Assembly (NCBI RefSeq): GCF_947488565.1
Contig: NZ_CANKZC010000004.1
Coordinates: forward strand, 62,001-126,000
Length of the DNA stretch: 64,000 nt
Direction of reading: 5' to 3'
Source of the DNA: an uncultured Psychrobacter sp.
GTDB taxonomy: Bacteria > Pseudomonadota > Gammaproteobacteria > Pseudomonadales > Moraxellaceae
Program-made: the position numbers and the translations under genes
Notes under the pieces: model-generated
The model's database searches: none
The model's input: the letters and a program-made list of their open reading frames with translations, nothing else
Told to the model about the DNA's origin: nothing
Shown: piece after piece, positions 1-8,228 of the stretch
Position numbering within the stretch: the first letter of the stretch is position 1
Layout: every line of letters begins with the position of its first letter

Positions 1-310
1 AAACATTGCATAGTGTCATGTAGTGCTATATTACATAAGTATGATTTTATAGAAGTTACGTTTTATCAACAATGTTTAAAGCTAAAGCAGTCTTGTTTTA
101 ACTGTCTTCTATGTTAACATTAGACCAGTCGTCTAGCAAGCTTAGCGTTTAAACCAATAGGTTTATCACTTATGTATTAATCGCTTATATGTTATAGATA
201 GTTTGGCCTTCTAGTAGGCTCTTATCTAATTTGCACAACATGTTTTTATAAACAATAATTTCAACTAGCACTACATTAATAATGATTACAACTAATCAAG
301 GATAGTAGAT
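1..310. other. Intergenic region upstream of the aldehyde dehydrogenase gene
   Basis: This AT-rich stretch lies between the left edge of the window and the first gene. I see no open reading frame, tRNA or strong hairpin in it. It presumably carries the promoter of the downstream aldehyde dehydrogenase, but no convincing -35/-10 pair stands out. A short purine run (CAAGGA) about 10 bases before the ATG at 311 is the likely ribosome binding site. Confidence 0.4.
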
Positions 311-1801
311 ATGACAACCAATAATACTAATAGTAATAATAACGCGTATAGCGACTTTCATCTGCAATACATTGCAGGGGAATGGCAAAGCGGGCAAGAT
401 GACAGCGTCAATACTGATGTCAATCCATATAATAACGATACGCTGGTCGAGATTAAACAGGCCACCAGCAAGCAGCTTGATGAAGCTTATCAAGCAGCAA
501 ATGCGGCACAAAAAGAATGGGCGCAAAAGACACCCGCTGAGCGTGCCAGTTTAATGTATAACGTCGTGAATATTTTAGATCAACGTCAAGATGAAATAGT
601 CGATTGGCTCATTAGAGAGTCGGGCAGTACGCGTATCAAAGCAATGGTCGAGTTCGGTAGTGCGCGTGCGATTACGCTTGAAGCTGCTACTTTTCCCAAT
701 CGTGTCCACGGTGAAATTCGTCCATCGAATACGCCAGGCAAAGAAAACTTTGTCTACCGTGAGCCAATTGGAGTCGTCGCGGTTATTAGCCCATGGAACT
801 TCCCGTTACATCTCACTCAGCGTTCTATCGCACCTGCACTAGCCCTTGGCAACGCGGTCGTACTTAAGCCTGCCAGTGACACGCCTGTTACGGGTGGTTT
901 ATTGCTCGCCAAAATATTTGAAGAAGCCGGTCTGCCAAAAGGATTACTCAACGTCGTCGTTGGTGCTGGTAGTGAGATTGGTGATGCCATCGTCACGCAT
1001 GATATTCCAAGCTTTGTATCCTTTACTGGTTCGACCTCAGTCGGCAAGCACATTGGTGAGCTGGCCAATGGTGGTGACTATCTCAAACAAGTCGCGCTTG
1101 AGCTGGGCGGGAACAGTCCGTTTGTGGTATTAAAAGATGCTGACATCGAACAAGCAGTTAAAGCCGCTGCTTTTGGTAAGTTTTTGCATCAAGGTCAGAT
1201 CTGTATCGCTATCAATCGTATTATCGTTGAAGATAGTATTTATGACGACTTCGTAGAGCGTTTCTTAGCGCACGTTAAGACTTTAAACGTTGGTGATCCA
1301 AGTAAACAGGACACGGCAGTCGGTCCAATTATTAATGAAAAACAAGTTACATCACTACAAGAAAAAATCGCTAAAGCACAAGAAGAAGGTGCCAACATGG
1401 TTTTAAGCGGTGAGATTAAAGGTCAGGTCGTGCCGCCGCATGTCTTTACCGAAGTGACTCGTGAGATGGACTTGTCATGCAATGAGGTGTTTGGACCATT
1501 GGTTGGCATTATTCGTGCTAAAGATGAGGACGATGCATTATCGATTGCCAACGCTTCTATGTATGGTTTGTCTAGTGCGGTGTTTACCTCAGACATGCAA
1601 AAAGGCCTGCGTTTCGCTCGTGGTATCAGAGCTGGCATGACCCACATCAATGATATCTCAGTGAACGATGAGAGCAACGTACCATTTGGCGGTGAGAAAA
1701 ACTCAGGTATTGGCCGTTTTAATGGAGAGTGGATACTTGAAGAGTTTACCAGAACGCATTGGATATCAATGCAAAACGAACCGCGTCAGTATCCATTTTA
1801 A
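311..1801 (+). CDS. NAD(P)-dependent aldehyde dehydrogenase
   Basis: A 496-residue member of the aldehyde dehydrogenase superfamily, which oxidises aldehydes to carboxylic acids with NAD(P)+ in the cytoplasm. The family landmarks are visible: the ISPWNFPL substrate and cofactor segment, the FTGSTSVGK nucleotide-binding motif, the catalytic base E264 in ELGGNSP, and the nucleophile C298 in GQICIA, 34 residues later as expected. The EVFGPLVGI and [12 protein letters not shown] motifs complete the C-terminal half. The length is normal for the family. It resembles the benzaldehyde/vanillin-type aldehyde dehydrogenases more than the betaine-aldehyde type, but the substrate cannot be read from sequence. 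The gene stands alone, with its own strong terminator. Confidence 0.93.
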   Translation: MTTNNTNSNNNAYSDFHLQYIAGEWQSGQDDSVNTDVNPYNNDTLVEIKQATSKQLDEAYQAANAAQKEWAQKTPAERASLMYNVVNILDQRQDEIVDWLIRESGSTRIKAMVEFGSARAITLEAATFPNRVHGEIRPSNTPGKENFVYREPIGVVAVISPWNFPLHLTQRSIAPALALGNAVVLKPASDTPVTGGLLLAKIFEEAGLPKGLLNVVVGAGSEIGDAIVTHDIPSFVSFTGSTSVGKHIGELANGGDYLKQVALELGGNSPFVVLKDADIEQAVKAAAFGKFLHQGQICIAINRIIVEDSIYDDFVERFLAHVKTLNVGDPSKQDTAVGPIINEKQVTSLQEKIAKAQEEGANMVLSGEIKGQVVPPHVFTEVTREMDLSCNEVFGPLVGIIRAKDEDDALSIANASMYGLSSAVFTSDMQKGLRFARGIRAGMTHINDISVNDESNVPFGGEKNSGIGRFNGEWILEEFTRTHWISMQNEPRQYPF

Positions 1802-1827
1802 TGGCAGCCGATTGAATGAAGATACAT

Positions 1828-1858
1828 AAAAAAGACCGCTCTAATGGCGGTCTTTTTT
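1828..1858. terminator. Rho-independent terminator, bidirectional
   Basis: A 12-bp perfect stem (AAAAAAGACCGC with GCGGTCTTTTTT) encloses a 7-nt loop. An A-tract on one side and a T-tract on the other make it usable on both strands. It sits between the converging aldehyde dehydrogenase gene and the small minus-strand gene at 1905. Confidence 0.9.
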
Positions 1859-1904
1859 GCGTGAGTCTTGTATCCAAGCATCAGTTGTTCTATTAATAGC
1901 AGTG

Positions 1905-2135
1905 CTAATGAGAATGAAAACCCAATAGCGCTCCGATTTCTTCAACAGTCATATTTCTAACGAGCGCTTGTTCTTCTACTGATAAGCGGTTGGTGTGTTC
2001 TTTTATCATCGTATGAATGCTACGAGAGATCTCGGTTGTCGTCGCATAATACATTTGCGGCTGCTCTTTTGTAAGGATCATCAAAAACTTATTGACGATT
2101 TTACGTTTCTCTTGCGGTGCGTTTTCTTCAGTCAT
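1905..2135 (-). CDS. Small conserved-looking hypothetical protein
   Basis: A 76-residue protein that I do not recognise. It is mostly helical in character and hydrophilic, with no signal peptide or membrane segment. The start is supported by a good ribosome binding site (TAGGAGA) upstream of the ATG on the minus strand, and the gene ends just before a shared bidirectional terminator, so it is probably a genuine gene rather than a shadow. The C-terminal half (LSVEEQALVRNMTVEEIGAL) suggests a small helical domain. Its neighbours give no functional hint. Confidence 0.6.
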   Translation of the reverse strand: MTEENAPQEKRKIVNKFLMILTKEQPQMYYATTTEISRSIHTMIKEHTNRLSVEEQALVRNMTVEEIGALLGFHSH

Positions 2136-2290
2136 AGTATTCTCCTAGAAGTGACTCATTTAAGCAGGCAGGCCACCGAGAGTCAATGCTCGTAAGTACA
2201 ATAACGGTGCTAAATGTTAAGGACTGTGGTATTTTTAAGTTTTACTTTTGGTAATCAACTGAGTACGCTCACGTTTTGAGAGTTAACGAT

Positions 2291-3655
2291 ATGTCCAGTC
2301 AAACTTTGAATAAAAAAACTGTATTGATGTTATTTCATAATGACATACGAGTACATGATAATGAGACATTGATAACAGCGGCACAATTGGCCAGTAGCCA
2401 CGAAGATGGAACCCTAATCCTCGTTTACGTCTCGTTTTTGGCTGCCAGTTTGACGAAAAGTAACTGGGGACCAGCTTATTGTTTCGATGAAATGGGTTTT
2501 GCTCGTCAGCAGTTCTTACAAGAAAGTCTGATCGATCTAAATCAGTCATTAGCGCGCCTTGGTAATCGCTTGCTTTATCTAAAACCAGACAATCACCCTA
2601 AAGAGTTGGATACGTTTAAACAACTGTGTCAGCTCATCGAAGCACAACAGGTCACTGATATTTGTATCAGTGCCACAGCAGACTACGCACAAAACCAAGC
2701 ATATGATGTTTTGCAGGACAAATACCCAAAGGTACGTTGGCATGTATTATCAACGGCCACGTTATTTAATCAGTTGCCTACAGACGATTTGCCTAAAAGT
2801 TTTACACAATTTCGTAAAAAAGTTGAAACAGATAACAATTTATTGGAGGCTGAAGACGATCTTGTCACCTTTCAAACACCTAACAAACTACCGCCACTCC
2901 CTCAAGCATTAAACAGTAACAATTACGCTTTGAGCATCAAAATAGCTGATAAATCTATACAGTTAGACTCCAACTTTGTCGGCGGAGAGGGGCAGGCAGT
3001 GGCTCATTTAAACGCCTACTTTGAGTCTGACGCACCCAGCAGCTATAAAATAACTCGTAATGCACTCGATACGTGGACACATTCTACGAAGTTTTCGGCA
3101 TGGCTGGCCAATGGTTCGCTATCTGTGAAGACGCTACTCAATCGACTACGTCATTATGAACGCGACACGATTGCTAACGAGTCAACGTATTGGATATGGT
3201 TTGAGTTATTGTGGCGTGAATATTTTTATTGGTACGCCAACATACATCAGCAAAAGCTCTTTTTATTTCAGGGTATTGGCGCATATAAACCATCGACTCA
3301 ATATCATAAAAAGCGTTTGCAACAATGGCAAAATGGAGAGACCGCTTATCCTATCGTGAATGCCTGTATGAAGCAGCTAAAAGCGACTGGTTATATGTCA
3401 AATCGTGGTAGGCAATTGGTCGCCAGCTGCTTGATTCATGAACTGGGTGTTGACTGGCGTTATGGTGCGACCCATTTTGAGCAGTACCTTATTGATTATG
3501 ATGTGGCTAGCAACTGGGGCAACTGGCAGTACCTAGCAGGGGTAGGCGCAGATCCTAGAGGGTGTCGACAATTTAATCTTGACAAACAAACTCAACAATA
3601 CGATCCACAAGGCGATTTTATTAATAAATGGCAAGGCAGCAAGGCAACAAAGTAA
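2291..3655 (+). CDS. DASH-family cryptochrome / single-strand DNA photolyase
   Basis: A 454-residue flavoprotein of the photolyase/cryptochrome family. DASH members bind FAD and an antenna pterin and repair cyclobutane pyrimidine dimers, mainly in single-stranded DNA, using blue light. The N-terminal alpha/beta antenna domain starts with VLMLFHNDIRVHDN. The C-terminal FAD domain carries WIWFELLWREYF, the MSNRGRQLVAS helix, and the DASH hallmark region DYDVASNWGNWQY followed by DPRGCRQFN. I start it at the ATG at 2291 rather than the in-frame TTG 15 bases upstream, because the ATG has a GAGAG purine run in front. A class I CPD photolyase is less likely given the C-terminal signature. Confidence 0.92.
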   Translation: MSSQTLNKKTVLMLFHNDIRVHDNETLITAAQLASSHEDGTLILVYVSFLAASLTKSNWGPAYCFDEMGFARQQFLQESLIDLNQSLARLGNRLLYLKPDNHPKELDTFKQLCQLIEAQQVTDICISATADYAQNQAYDVLQDKYPKVRWHVLSTATLFNQLPTDDLPKSFTQFRKKVETDNNLLEAEDDLVTFQTPNKLPPLPQALNSNNYALSIKIADKSIQLDSNFVGGEGQAVAHLNAYFESDAPSSYKITRNALDTWTHSTKFSAWLANGSLSVKTLLNRLRHYERDTIANESTYWIWFELLWREYFYWYANIHQQKLFLFQGIGAYKPSTQYHKKRLQQWQNGETAYPIVNACMKQLKATGYMSNRGRQLVASCLIHELGVDWRYGATHFEQYLIDYDVASNWGNWQYLAGVGADPRGCRQFNLDKQTQQYDPQGDFINKWQGSKATK

Positions 3656-3766
3656 TAAGGTAAGTTAAAATAGCGGGTAAGTTTTAAATGAAATCTCTTA
3701 GTACAAGACAACGTCAATACGAGACAATTTCGATAATACAAATACAAATACAATGAATATAAAATT

Positions 3767-4204
3767 ATGAAAAAACCAAGTCCTTATTTAACCTTTGCCG
3801 GTACTATTCCATTCATCGCCTGCGCTATCTTTATTACGATGGGCATTGATGCCATACGAATATTAGGGACCACCGCGCATGTTCTTTCTGTCTATGGGCT
3901 AGTAATTGCATCGTTCATGGCAGGGGCACACTGGGGCAATCATCTTGCTTTAGCTGATGACAACACATGGGCGATTAAGATTCCTATATTTAGTAATATC
4001 ATTGCGCTTGGTCTATGGTTGGGCTTTTTAAGCTTATCAACTGTTGGTTTTATTAGGCTATTGGTTGTTGGTTTTATTGGACTATTGATTATTGATTATA
4101 ATCTTCAACAAGCACAGATTATAAGTCATGTTTATTTTAAAGTGAGAAAGTATGTCACGGTGATAGTGGTTTTAGCCCTCATAATTTCAGCTGTGCAATT
4201 GTAA
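3767..4204 (+). CDS. DUF3429 family membrane protein
   Basis: A 145-residue integral membrane protein with about four to five hydrophobic segments. The motif ASFMAGAHWG near residues 46-55 is what I associate with DUF3429, a small bacterial inner-membrane family of unknown function. A short internal duplication is visible around residues 87-103 (GFIRLLVVGFIGLL), mirrored in the DNA by two copies of a GTTGGTTTTATT-like sequence. The gene lies directly upstream of the nnrS palindrome with no classical terminator of its own, so it may share transcripts with its neighbours or end at that palindrome. Its function is not known. Confidence 0.75.
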   Translation: MKKPSPYLTFAGTIPFIACAIFITMGIDAIRILGTTAHVLSVYGLVIASFMAGAHWGNHLALADDNTWAIKIPIFSNIIALGLWLGFLSLSTVGFIRLLVVGFIGLLIIDYNLQQAQIISHVYFKVRKYVTVIVVLALIISAVQL

Positions 4205-4234
4205 AAGTTGTCTTATAGGATACTAACATCCATT

Positions 4235-4279
4235 GAATAACACTTAACATTCATCTAAAATGAATGTTAAGTGTTATTC
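4235..4279. promoter_or_regulatory. Perfect inverted repeat upstream of nnrS, candidate NsrR operator
   Basis: Arms of 20 bases (4235-4254 and 4260-4279) are perfectly complementary around a 5-base centre CTAAA. There is no T-run after it, so it does not look like an intrinsic terminator. The central 23 bases (AACATTCAT, CTAAA, ATGAATGTT) resemble the AT-centred inverted repeat I remember for NsrR operators, matching about 17 of 23 positions of a remembered AAGATGCATTT-type consensus. It lies 30 bases before the nnrS start, and an nsrR-like gene follows nnrS. The operator role is inference. Confidence 0.5.
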
Positions 4280-4308
4280 GTTGTTTCATTAATCCTAAGA
4301 AGACAGTC

Positions 4309-5562
4309 ATGCAATCCATCAATTTACCTAGCAAGCCGCCGAGCTCTCCGCATCCTATTCTTAATTTAAGCTTTCGCATATTTTTTAGTGCAGCAGCGAT
4401 ATTTGCCATAGTGATGATGGTGCTGTGGTCATTTGTGTTTACCGGTCATACTGATATTGATGCACAGGTTTTGAATCCGCTATATTGGCATGGTCACGAG
4501 ATGATTTATGGTTATGCCTTGGCAGTGGTGGCAGGGTTTTTGCTGACTGCGGTCAAGACATGGACAGGGGTGATGATGCCACACGGCTACAAGCTACTGG
4601 CTATCTTTGTTTGCTGGCTCTTGGCACGGCTTAGCTGGCTTGCTTTTGGGCTTGGAATGACGATTGCAAGTGGCAGTATATCGTTGTTATATGTAGCAGC
4701 AGTATTTGATTTATTGTTCGTCGGCTCGATGGCTTTTGTTATCTTTCGAGCAGTATTGCAAGTTAAGCAATATAAGCAGATGGGTATATTAGCAAAGCTG
4801 GCTTTATTAACGTTGGGCAACGGCTTATGTTATTGGGGCATTGTCAATGCCGATATGAGTACGACCAAAGTTGGTATTTACTTGGGCTTTTACTTGATTA
4901 TCGGTTTGGTATTAACGATTGGCAGGCGGGTTGTACCATTCTTTATTGAACGTGGTCTTAGTCTGCCTAATGCGGCAGGTGTCAAAAAAACCGTCAGTCT
5001 ACGCAATAGTAAAACGCAAGATATCGCCAGCCTATTGTTCTTTTTGGCGTTTTTTATCGTTGATGTGTTTTATCCTAATCCGTACTTGCTTAGTATTACC
5101 GCGTTTGGGGTAGCAGTGGTCAACATTGTACGCCTAGTTGGTTGGTATCACCGCGGTATTTGGCAAAAGCCCTTGTTATGGTCGTTATATATTGCATTTA
5201 TAGGTATGTGCTTAAGTTTTTTGCTCTATGCACTGCAGCCATGGTTGGGTTACGCTCACAGTATTGCTATGCATGGGTTAGCGATTGCAGGTGTTGGCAT
5301 GATGACAGTTGCAATGATGACGCGAGTATCGCTTGGACATACAGGACGCAGTATTCATCAGCCACCTAAGACTGTAAATATCATGTATATCTTGATGGTG
5401 CTGGTATTTATGAGCCGTGTGCTATTACCGCTCGCTGATATGAGTCATTATCTGTTATGGATTATGATCGCTCAAGGCGCATGGATTGCCTGCTTTGTGC
5501 TATTTTGCATCAGCTATCTGCCGATGCTTGCACGTCCTAGACCCGACGGTTTATTTGGATAA
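4309..5562 (+). CDS. nnrS: NnrS family haem/copper membrane protein
   Basis: A 417-residue polytopic inner-membrane protein with about twelve hydrophobic segments, matching the NnrS family, whose members are linked to protection against nitric oxide and nitrosative stress. Characteristic pieces are LNPLYWHGHEMIYGYALA with its paired histidines near residues 50-60, AVVAGFLLTAVKTWTG, and the later MTRVSLGHTGR. I prefer the ATG at 4309 over the in-frame ATG at 4264, because 4264 lies inside the right arm of the palindrome and the extra residues look random. The Rrf2/NsrR regulator gene follows on the same strand, a pairing that fits NO-responsive control. Confidence 0.88.
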   Translation: MQSINLPSKPPSSPHPILNLSFRIFFSAAAIFAIVMMVLWSFVFTGHTDIDAQVLNPLYWHGHEMIYGYALAVVAGFLLTAVKTWTGVMMPHGYKLLAIFVCWLLARLSWLAFGLGMTIASGSISLLYVAAVFDLLFVGSMAFVIFRAVLQVKQYKQMGILAKLALLTLGNGLCYWGIVNADMSTTKVGIYLGFYLIIGLVLTIGRRVVPFFIERGLSLPNAAGVKKTVSLRNSKTQDIASLLFFLAFFIVDVFYPNPYLLSITAFGVAVVNIVRLVGWYHRGIWQKPLLWSLYIAFIGMCLSFLLYALQPWLGYAHSIAMHGLAIAGVGMMTVAMMTRVSLGHTGRSIHQPPKTVNIMYILMVLVFMSRVLLPLADMSHYLLWIMIAQGAWIACFVLFCISYLPMLARPRPDGLFG

Positions 5563-5645
5563 TAAAGGTCGAGTGATGAGATTTGGTCATTAAGTTTGAA
5601 TGGATAAATTTTTAAGCAATTTTAATTAAATAGGAGCGCAAATAC

Positions 5646-6155
5646 ATGCGACTGACCAATTATAGTGATTATGCACTGCGCTCGTTAATTTATTTGGCAG
5701 TGAGGCCAGAGCCTGAGACGCTAGCAAATATTAGTGACATTGCAGACAGCTATCATATTTCTAAAAGTCATTTGACCAAAATTATTCATCAGCTAGGTCA
5801 GCTTGGTTATATAGAAAGTGTGCGTGGCAAAAATGGTGGTATTCGGCTGGCTTATGCGCCAAAGGATATCAATTTGGGTGTATTGATTAAACAAATAGAG
5901 CCTGATTTTGATTTGGTCGAGTGCTTTGCTACAACCGGAGATAGTGATAATCAAAAGCCTCGTGCAGAAGGATTACCGATTACTTTTATCAGCGAAGAAG
6001 GCAGTAAACCCATCGGTTGTGTGATCACGCCAGCGTGTCAGCTTAAAGGCGTGTTTTTTGAGGCACTAACAGCGTTTATTGCCGTTCTTGAAAAATACAC
6101 TTTGGCAGATGTGATTGATAATAAAAATGAGTTGAAGCAATTTTTATTTTCATAA
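5646..6155 (+). CDS. nsrR: Rrf2-family regulator, NsrR-like nitric-oxide sensor
   Basis: A 169-residue transcription factor of the Rrf2 family. NsrR uses an iron-sulphur cluster to sense nitric oxide and represses NO-detoxification genes. The N-terminal winged helix (residues 1-70) includes TNYSDYALRSLIYLA and the wing GKNGGIRLA. Candidate cluster ligands are D8, C93, C125 and C131; the C125-x5-C131 pair matches NsrR, but C93 and C125 are 31 residues apart, against about four in Escherichia coli NsrR. The extra hydrophilic segment (about residues 95-123) is unusual. The RBS is AGGAG 8 bases before the ATG. The gene follows nnrS by 83 bases on the same strand, probably in one transcription unit. 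Confidence 0.85.
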   Translation: MRLTNYSDYALRSLIYLAVRPEPETLANISDIADSYHISKSHLTKIIHQLGQLGYIESVRGKNGGIRLAYAPKDINLGVLIKQIEPDFDLVECFATTGDSDNQKPRAEGLPITFISEEGSKPIGCVITPACQLKGVFFEALTAFIAVLEKYTLADVIDNKNELKQFLFS

Positions 6156-6162
6156 AATCAAT

Positions 6163-6205
6163 AAAAAAGCTCAAAACCAGCGATCTAGTGTTACTGATTT
6201 TGAGC
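6163..6205 (-). terminator. Rho-independent terminator of the carbonic anhydrase gene
   Basis: Arms GCTCAAAACCAG (6169-6180) and CTGATTTTGAGC (6194-6205) pair with a single mismatch around a 13-nt loop. The run of six A at 6163-6168 becomes a U-tract when read on the minus strand, so it fits the end of the carbonic anhydrase transcript better than that of nsrR. Confidence 0.75.
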
Positions 6206-6276
6206 CTAAATCTTAAATATTCGAATGTATCATTTTCCAAGCAGTAAATGATTTAATTTGCAATTACTGATTAAAA

Positions 6277-7107
6277 TTAATGAGCGAGCTGCTCTACCTT
6301 ACGCGAGCCTTGTGGCTGAATAGGACGGTTATTACCTTCGTATAGATCAGACATAATCGCAAACTGATCATTAGCAAGGGTTAAAGGCTTTTGACTAACA
6401 TACCATTGTACTTCTTCTGAACATGGCGGCGTCGTCAGCGAACCACTATAATGATAAAAGGTAGGCATGACAGGTGCTAAAGCAGACAAGTCTATGCCAT
6501 TAGCCGTGTATTCCTCATCGTTTTGAGTGGTCAGCTCAGTACCATTTAATAATACCCGTAGCACATCATTGGTCTGTCCAATCTGCAACATGATACCCAC
6601 TACAGCAAGATTGCCTTCGCTGTTAGCGTGTACAAAATGGATCTCACCTGGATAATTCTGACCACCGAATTGATGCTCGCTTGGGGTATGATAATGAAAC
6701 TGCTTGAGCACGTAGCGTTCATCATTTAAGACAATAGCGTTGTCTTCGGTCGTTGGCGTATAAACGATCGTATGTCCATTGTCATGGATACGAACATTGG
6801 TCGATTGACGGTAGTCAATGCTTGGCGCAGCTGTGCTACTGGCAGTCACTTCCTTGATATCGATAGGGGATTGCTGTTGACCAATTTTACAAGCACTAGC
6901 GCCTTCGACATCGCCCCAATACTCGGGACCTGTACTGCCCTCATACGACCACTTAGGATGATGGACACTACCATTATCTTGCGGTGTCACTACGGTCACA
7001 CTGGTATCAGTATGCTGCTCTTTTGAGGCTTGATGATTGGCAGTACAAGCAGTAACTCCTAATGTGCTTACCGCCAAAATAGCAGTCGCTAAATAATGAT
7101 GATTCAT
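6277..7107 (-). CDS. Alpha-class carbonic anhydrase, predicted lipoprotein
   Basis: A 276-residue zinc enzyme that interconverts CO2 and bicarbonate. The signal peptide ends in a lipobox (VTA before C21), so the mature protein is probably a periplasm-facing lipoprotein; T at +2 suggests outer-membrane sorting. The alpha-class fold is clear: QQQSPIDI near residue 80, the zinc ligands H138 and H140 in FHYHTPSEH, H157 in EIHFVH, a proton-shuttle candidate H112 in NGHT, and the YSGSLTTPPCSEEVQW core. C73 and the PPCSEE cysteine are placed for the usual disulphide. The gene is followed by its own terminator and lies downstream of an MBL-fold gene on the same strand, with which it may be co-transcribed. 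Confidence 0.93.
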   Translation of the reverse strand: MNHHYLATAILAVSTLGVTACTANHQASKEQHTDTSVTVVTPQDNGSVHHPKWSYEGSTGPEYWGDVEGASACKIGQQQSPIDIKEVTASSTAAPSIDYRQSTNVRIHDNGHTIVYTPTTEDNAIVLNDERYVLKQFHYHTPSEHQFGGQNYPGEIHFVHANSEGNLAVVGIMLQIGQTNDVLRVLLNGTELTTQNDEEYTANGIDLSALAPVMPTFYHYSGSLTTPPCSEEVQWYVSQKPLTLANDQFAIMSDLYEGNNRPIQPQGSRKVEQLAH

Positions 7108-7163
7108 ATTACAGTCCTTTTTATGGTCAAAATGATAGAGTATGTCTGTTAAAGCTTAAAAAG

Positions 7164-7910
7164 TTAAGCCTTTTCAAGCTTAGGGCGTGCTTTTTCAATC
7201 GCTTTTAATAATGCCTTTTCAAACCCACCAACCTCAAATGTGATCAAGCTTGAGTGGGCCGCACAGAAATTGTGAGTATCGCGCCATTGATGTGCAATCT
7301 TGGTCGCCCAATCACAGTATTGCTTGCCAGCATCTGGTTCATCTTTAAGCGCTTGTTTGGTTGTAGGATGCAAGAGCAGCTCGGGTAGTACAGCCTCAAG
7401 CACCTTTGCCGGTGGGCTCATAAAAGTATCATCTACATGTAAGCTTCTGCTGGCAGGATGATAGGCCAATAACGAGCCTGCATGGATTTTTTCGTTAGGG
7501 GAGATATAGTAGATACCTTGAGATAAAGAAAATTTGAGCTCCGGATAACGTTCGGCTACTGCATCACTCTCTACTAAATCGTCTGCCCATGGTATTTGGG
7601 GTACTTGTTTGTGGTGGCGACGGCTACCATAAAATTCGGCTTGCGGAAAATCTTTTGCCATCTGCTCACAATGTACGGTATGAAAAGGATGAAGATTCAA
7701 CACAGCTTCGACATCCTGGCCATCGTTGGTCAAGGCCATGACTTGATCTCGCACATCACCAGTCAGCTCGTAGCTGTCCAAAAAGACAAATTTGCCCGAT
7801 TCTAACTGTACGAGCGAGCATTGGGTACCTATATCAAGTACACCGCCTAAACGAAAAGATCCGCGTATGTTCCAAAACCCTGCACCTAGATTATAAATTT
7901 TGTCTGCCAT
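7164..7910 (-). CDS. MBL-fold protein with atypical metal site
   Basis: A 248-residue protein that looks like a metallo-beta-lactamase-fold hydrolase: an N-terminal strand region ending in SGKFVFLDSYE, a histidine cluster NLHPFHTVH (H74, H77, H80) where the HxHxDH motif is expected, LHVDDTFM (D160/D161) at the bridging aspartate position, and CAAHSS (H219) at the last histidine position. The first His and the Asp of the canonical motif are not conserved, so a full dinuclear site is doubtful. No signal peptide is seen. The gene is upstream of the carbonic anhydrase on the same strand, 56 bases apart. The substrate is unknown. Confidence 0.65.
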   Translation of the reverse strand: MADKIYNLGAGFWNIRGSFRLGGVLDIGTQCSLVQLESGKFVFLDSYELTGDVRDQVMALTNDGQDVEAVLNLHPFHTVHCEQMAKDFPQAEFYGSRRHHKQVPQIPWADDLVESDAVAERYPELKFSLSQGIYYISPNEKIHAGSLLAYHPASRSLHVDDTFMSPPAKVLEAVLPELLLHPTTKQALKDEPDAGKQYCDWATKIAHQWRDTHNFCAAHSSLITFEVGGFEKALLKAIEKARPKLEKA

Positions 7911-8228
7911 CTTTATTACCTCTTATTGCTTAAAGATTGATGTAATGGTTTATCAAAACAGCTGCTAGCTTAACTGTTCCTACATTATTTTTAGAGATTA
8001 TGAACTTAAGGGCTGCTAAAGTCTGTTATAGAAGGGATGTGGAATGTATAGATAGTTTAAATTAAAGCCAGTTAAGTAGCTAAAGTAGCGCATAAACAAG
8101 TTCTCATAATAATAAACAATTTTAAAAGAAGATAAAAAGTATGTATCGAAACATTTGGTTAGCAGCGCTTGACAGTATGTACCAGCAATTGGTATAAAGC
8201 ATCTACCTAAACGAATATAGACAGACAA
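7911..8228. other. Divergent intergenic region
   Basis: This 318-base AT-rich stretch separates the minus-strand MBL gene from the plus-strand beta-helix gene and must contain both promoters. I see no convincing promoter pair, hairpin or RNA gene. A minus-strand open frame inside it has no recognisable features. Confidence 0.4.

Noticed and set aside
4264..4308. Upstream ATG as the nnrS start
   Set aside because: It lies in the right arm of the palindrome and adds 15 residues without family resemblance; the ATG at 4309 fits better.
8016..8228. Minus-strand 70-codon frame before the beta-helix gene
   Set aside because: Tyr/Phe-rich, random-looking product in an AT-rich divergent promoter region; no start site support.
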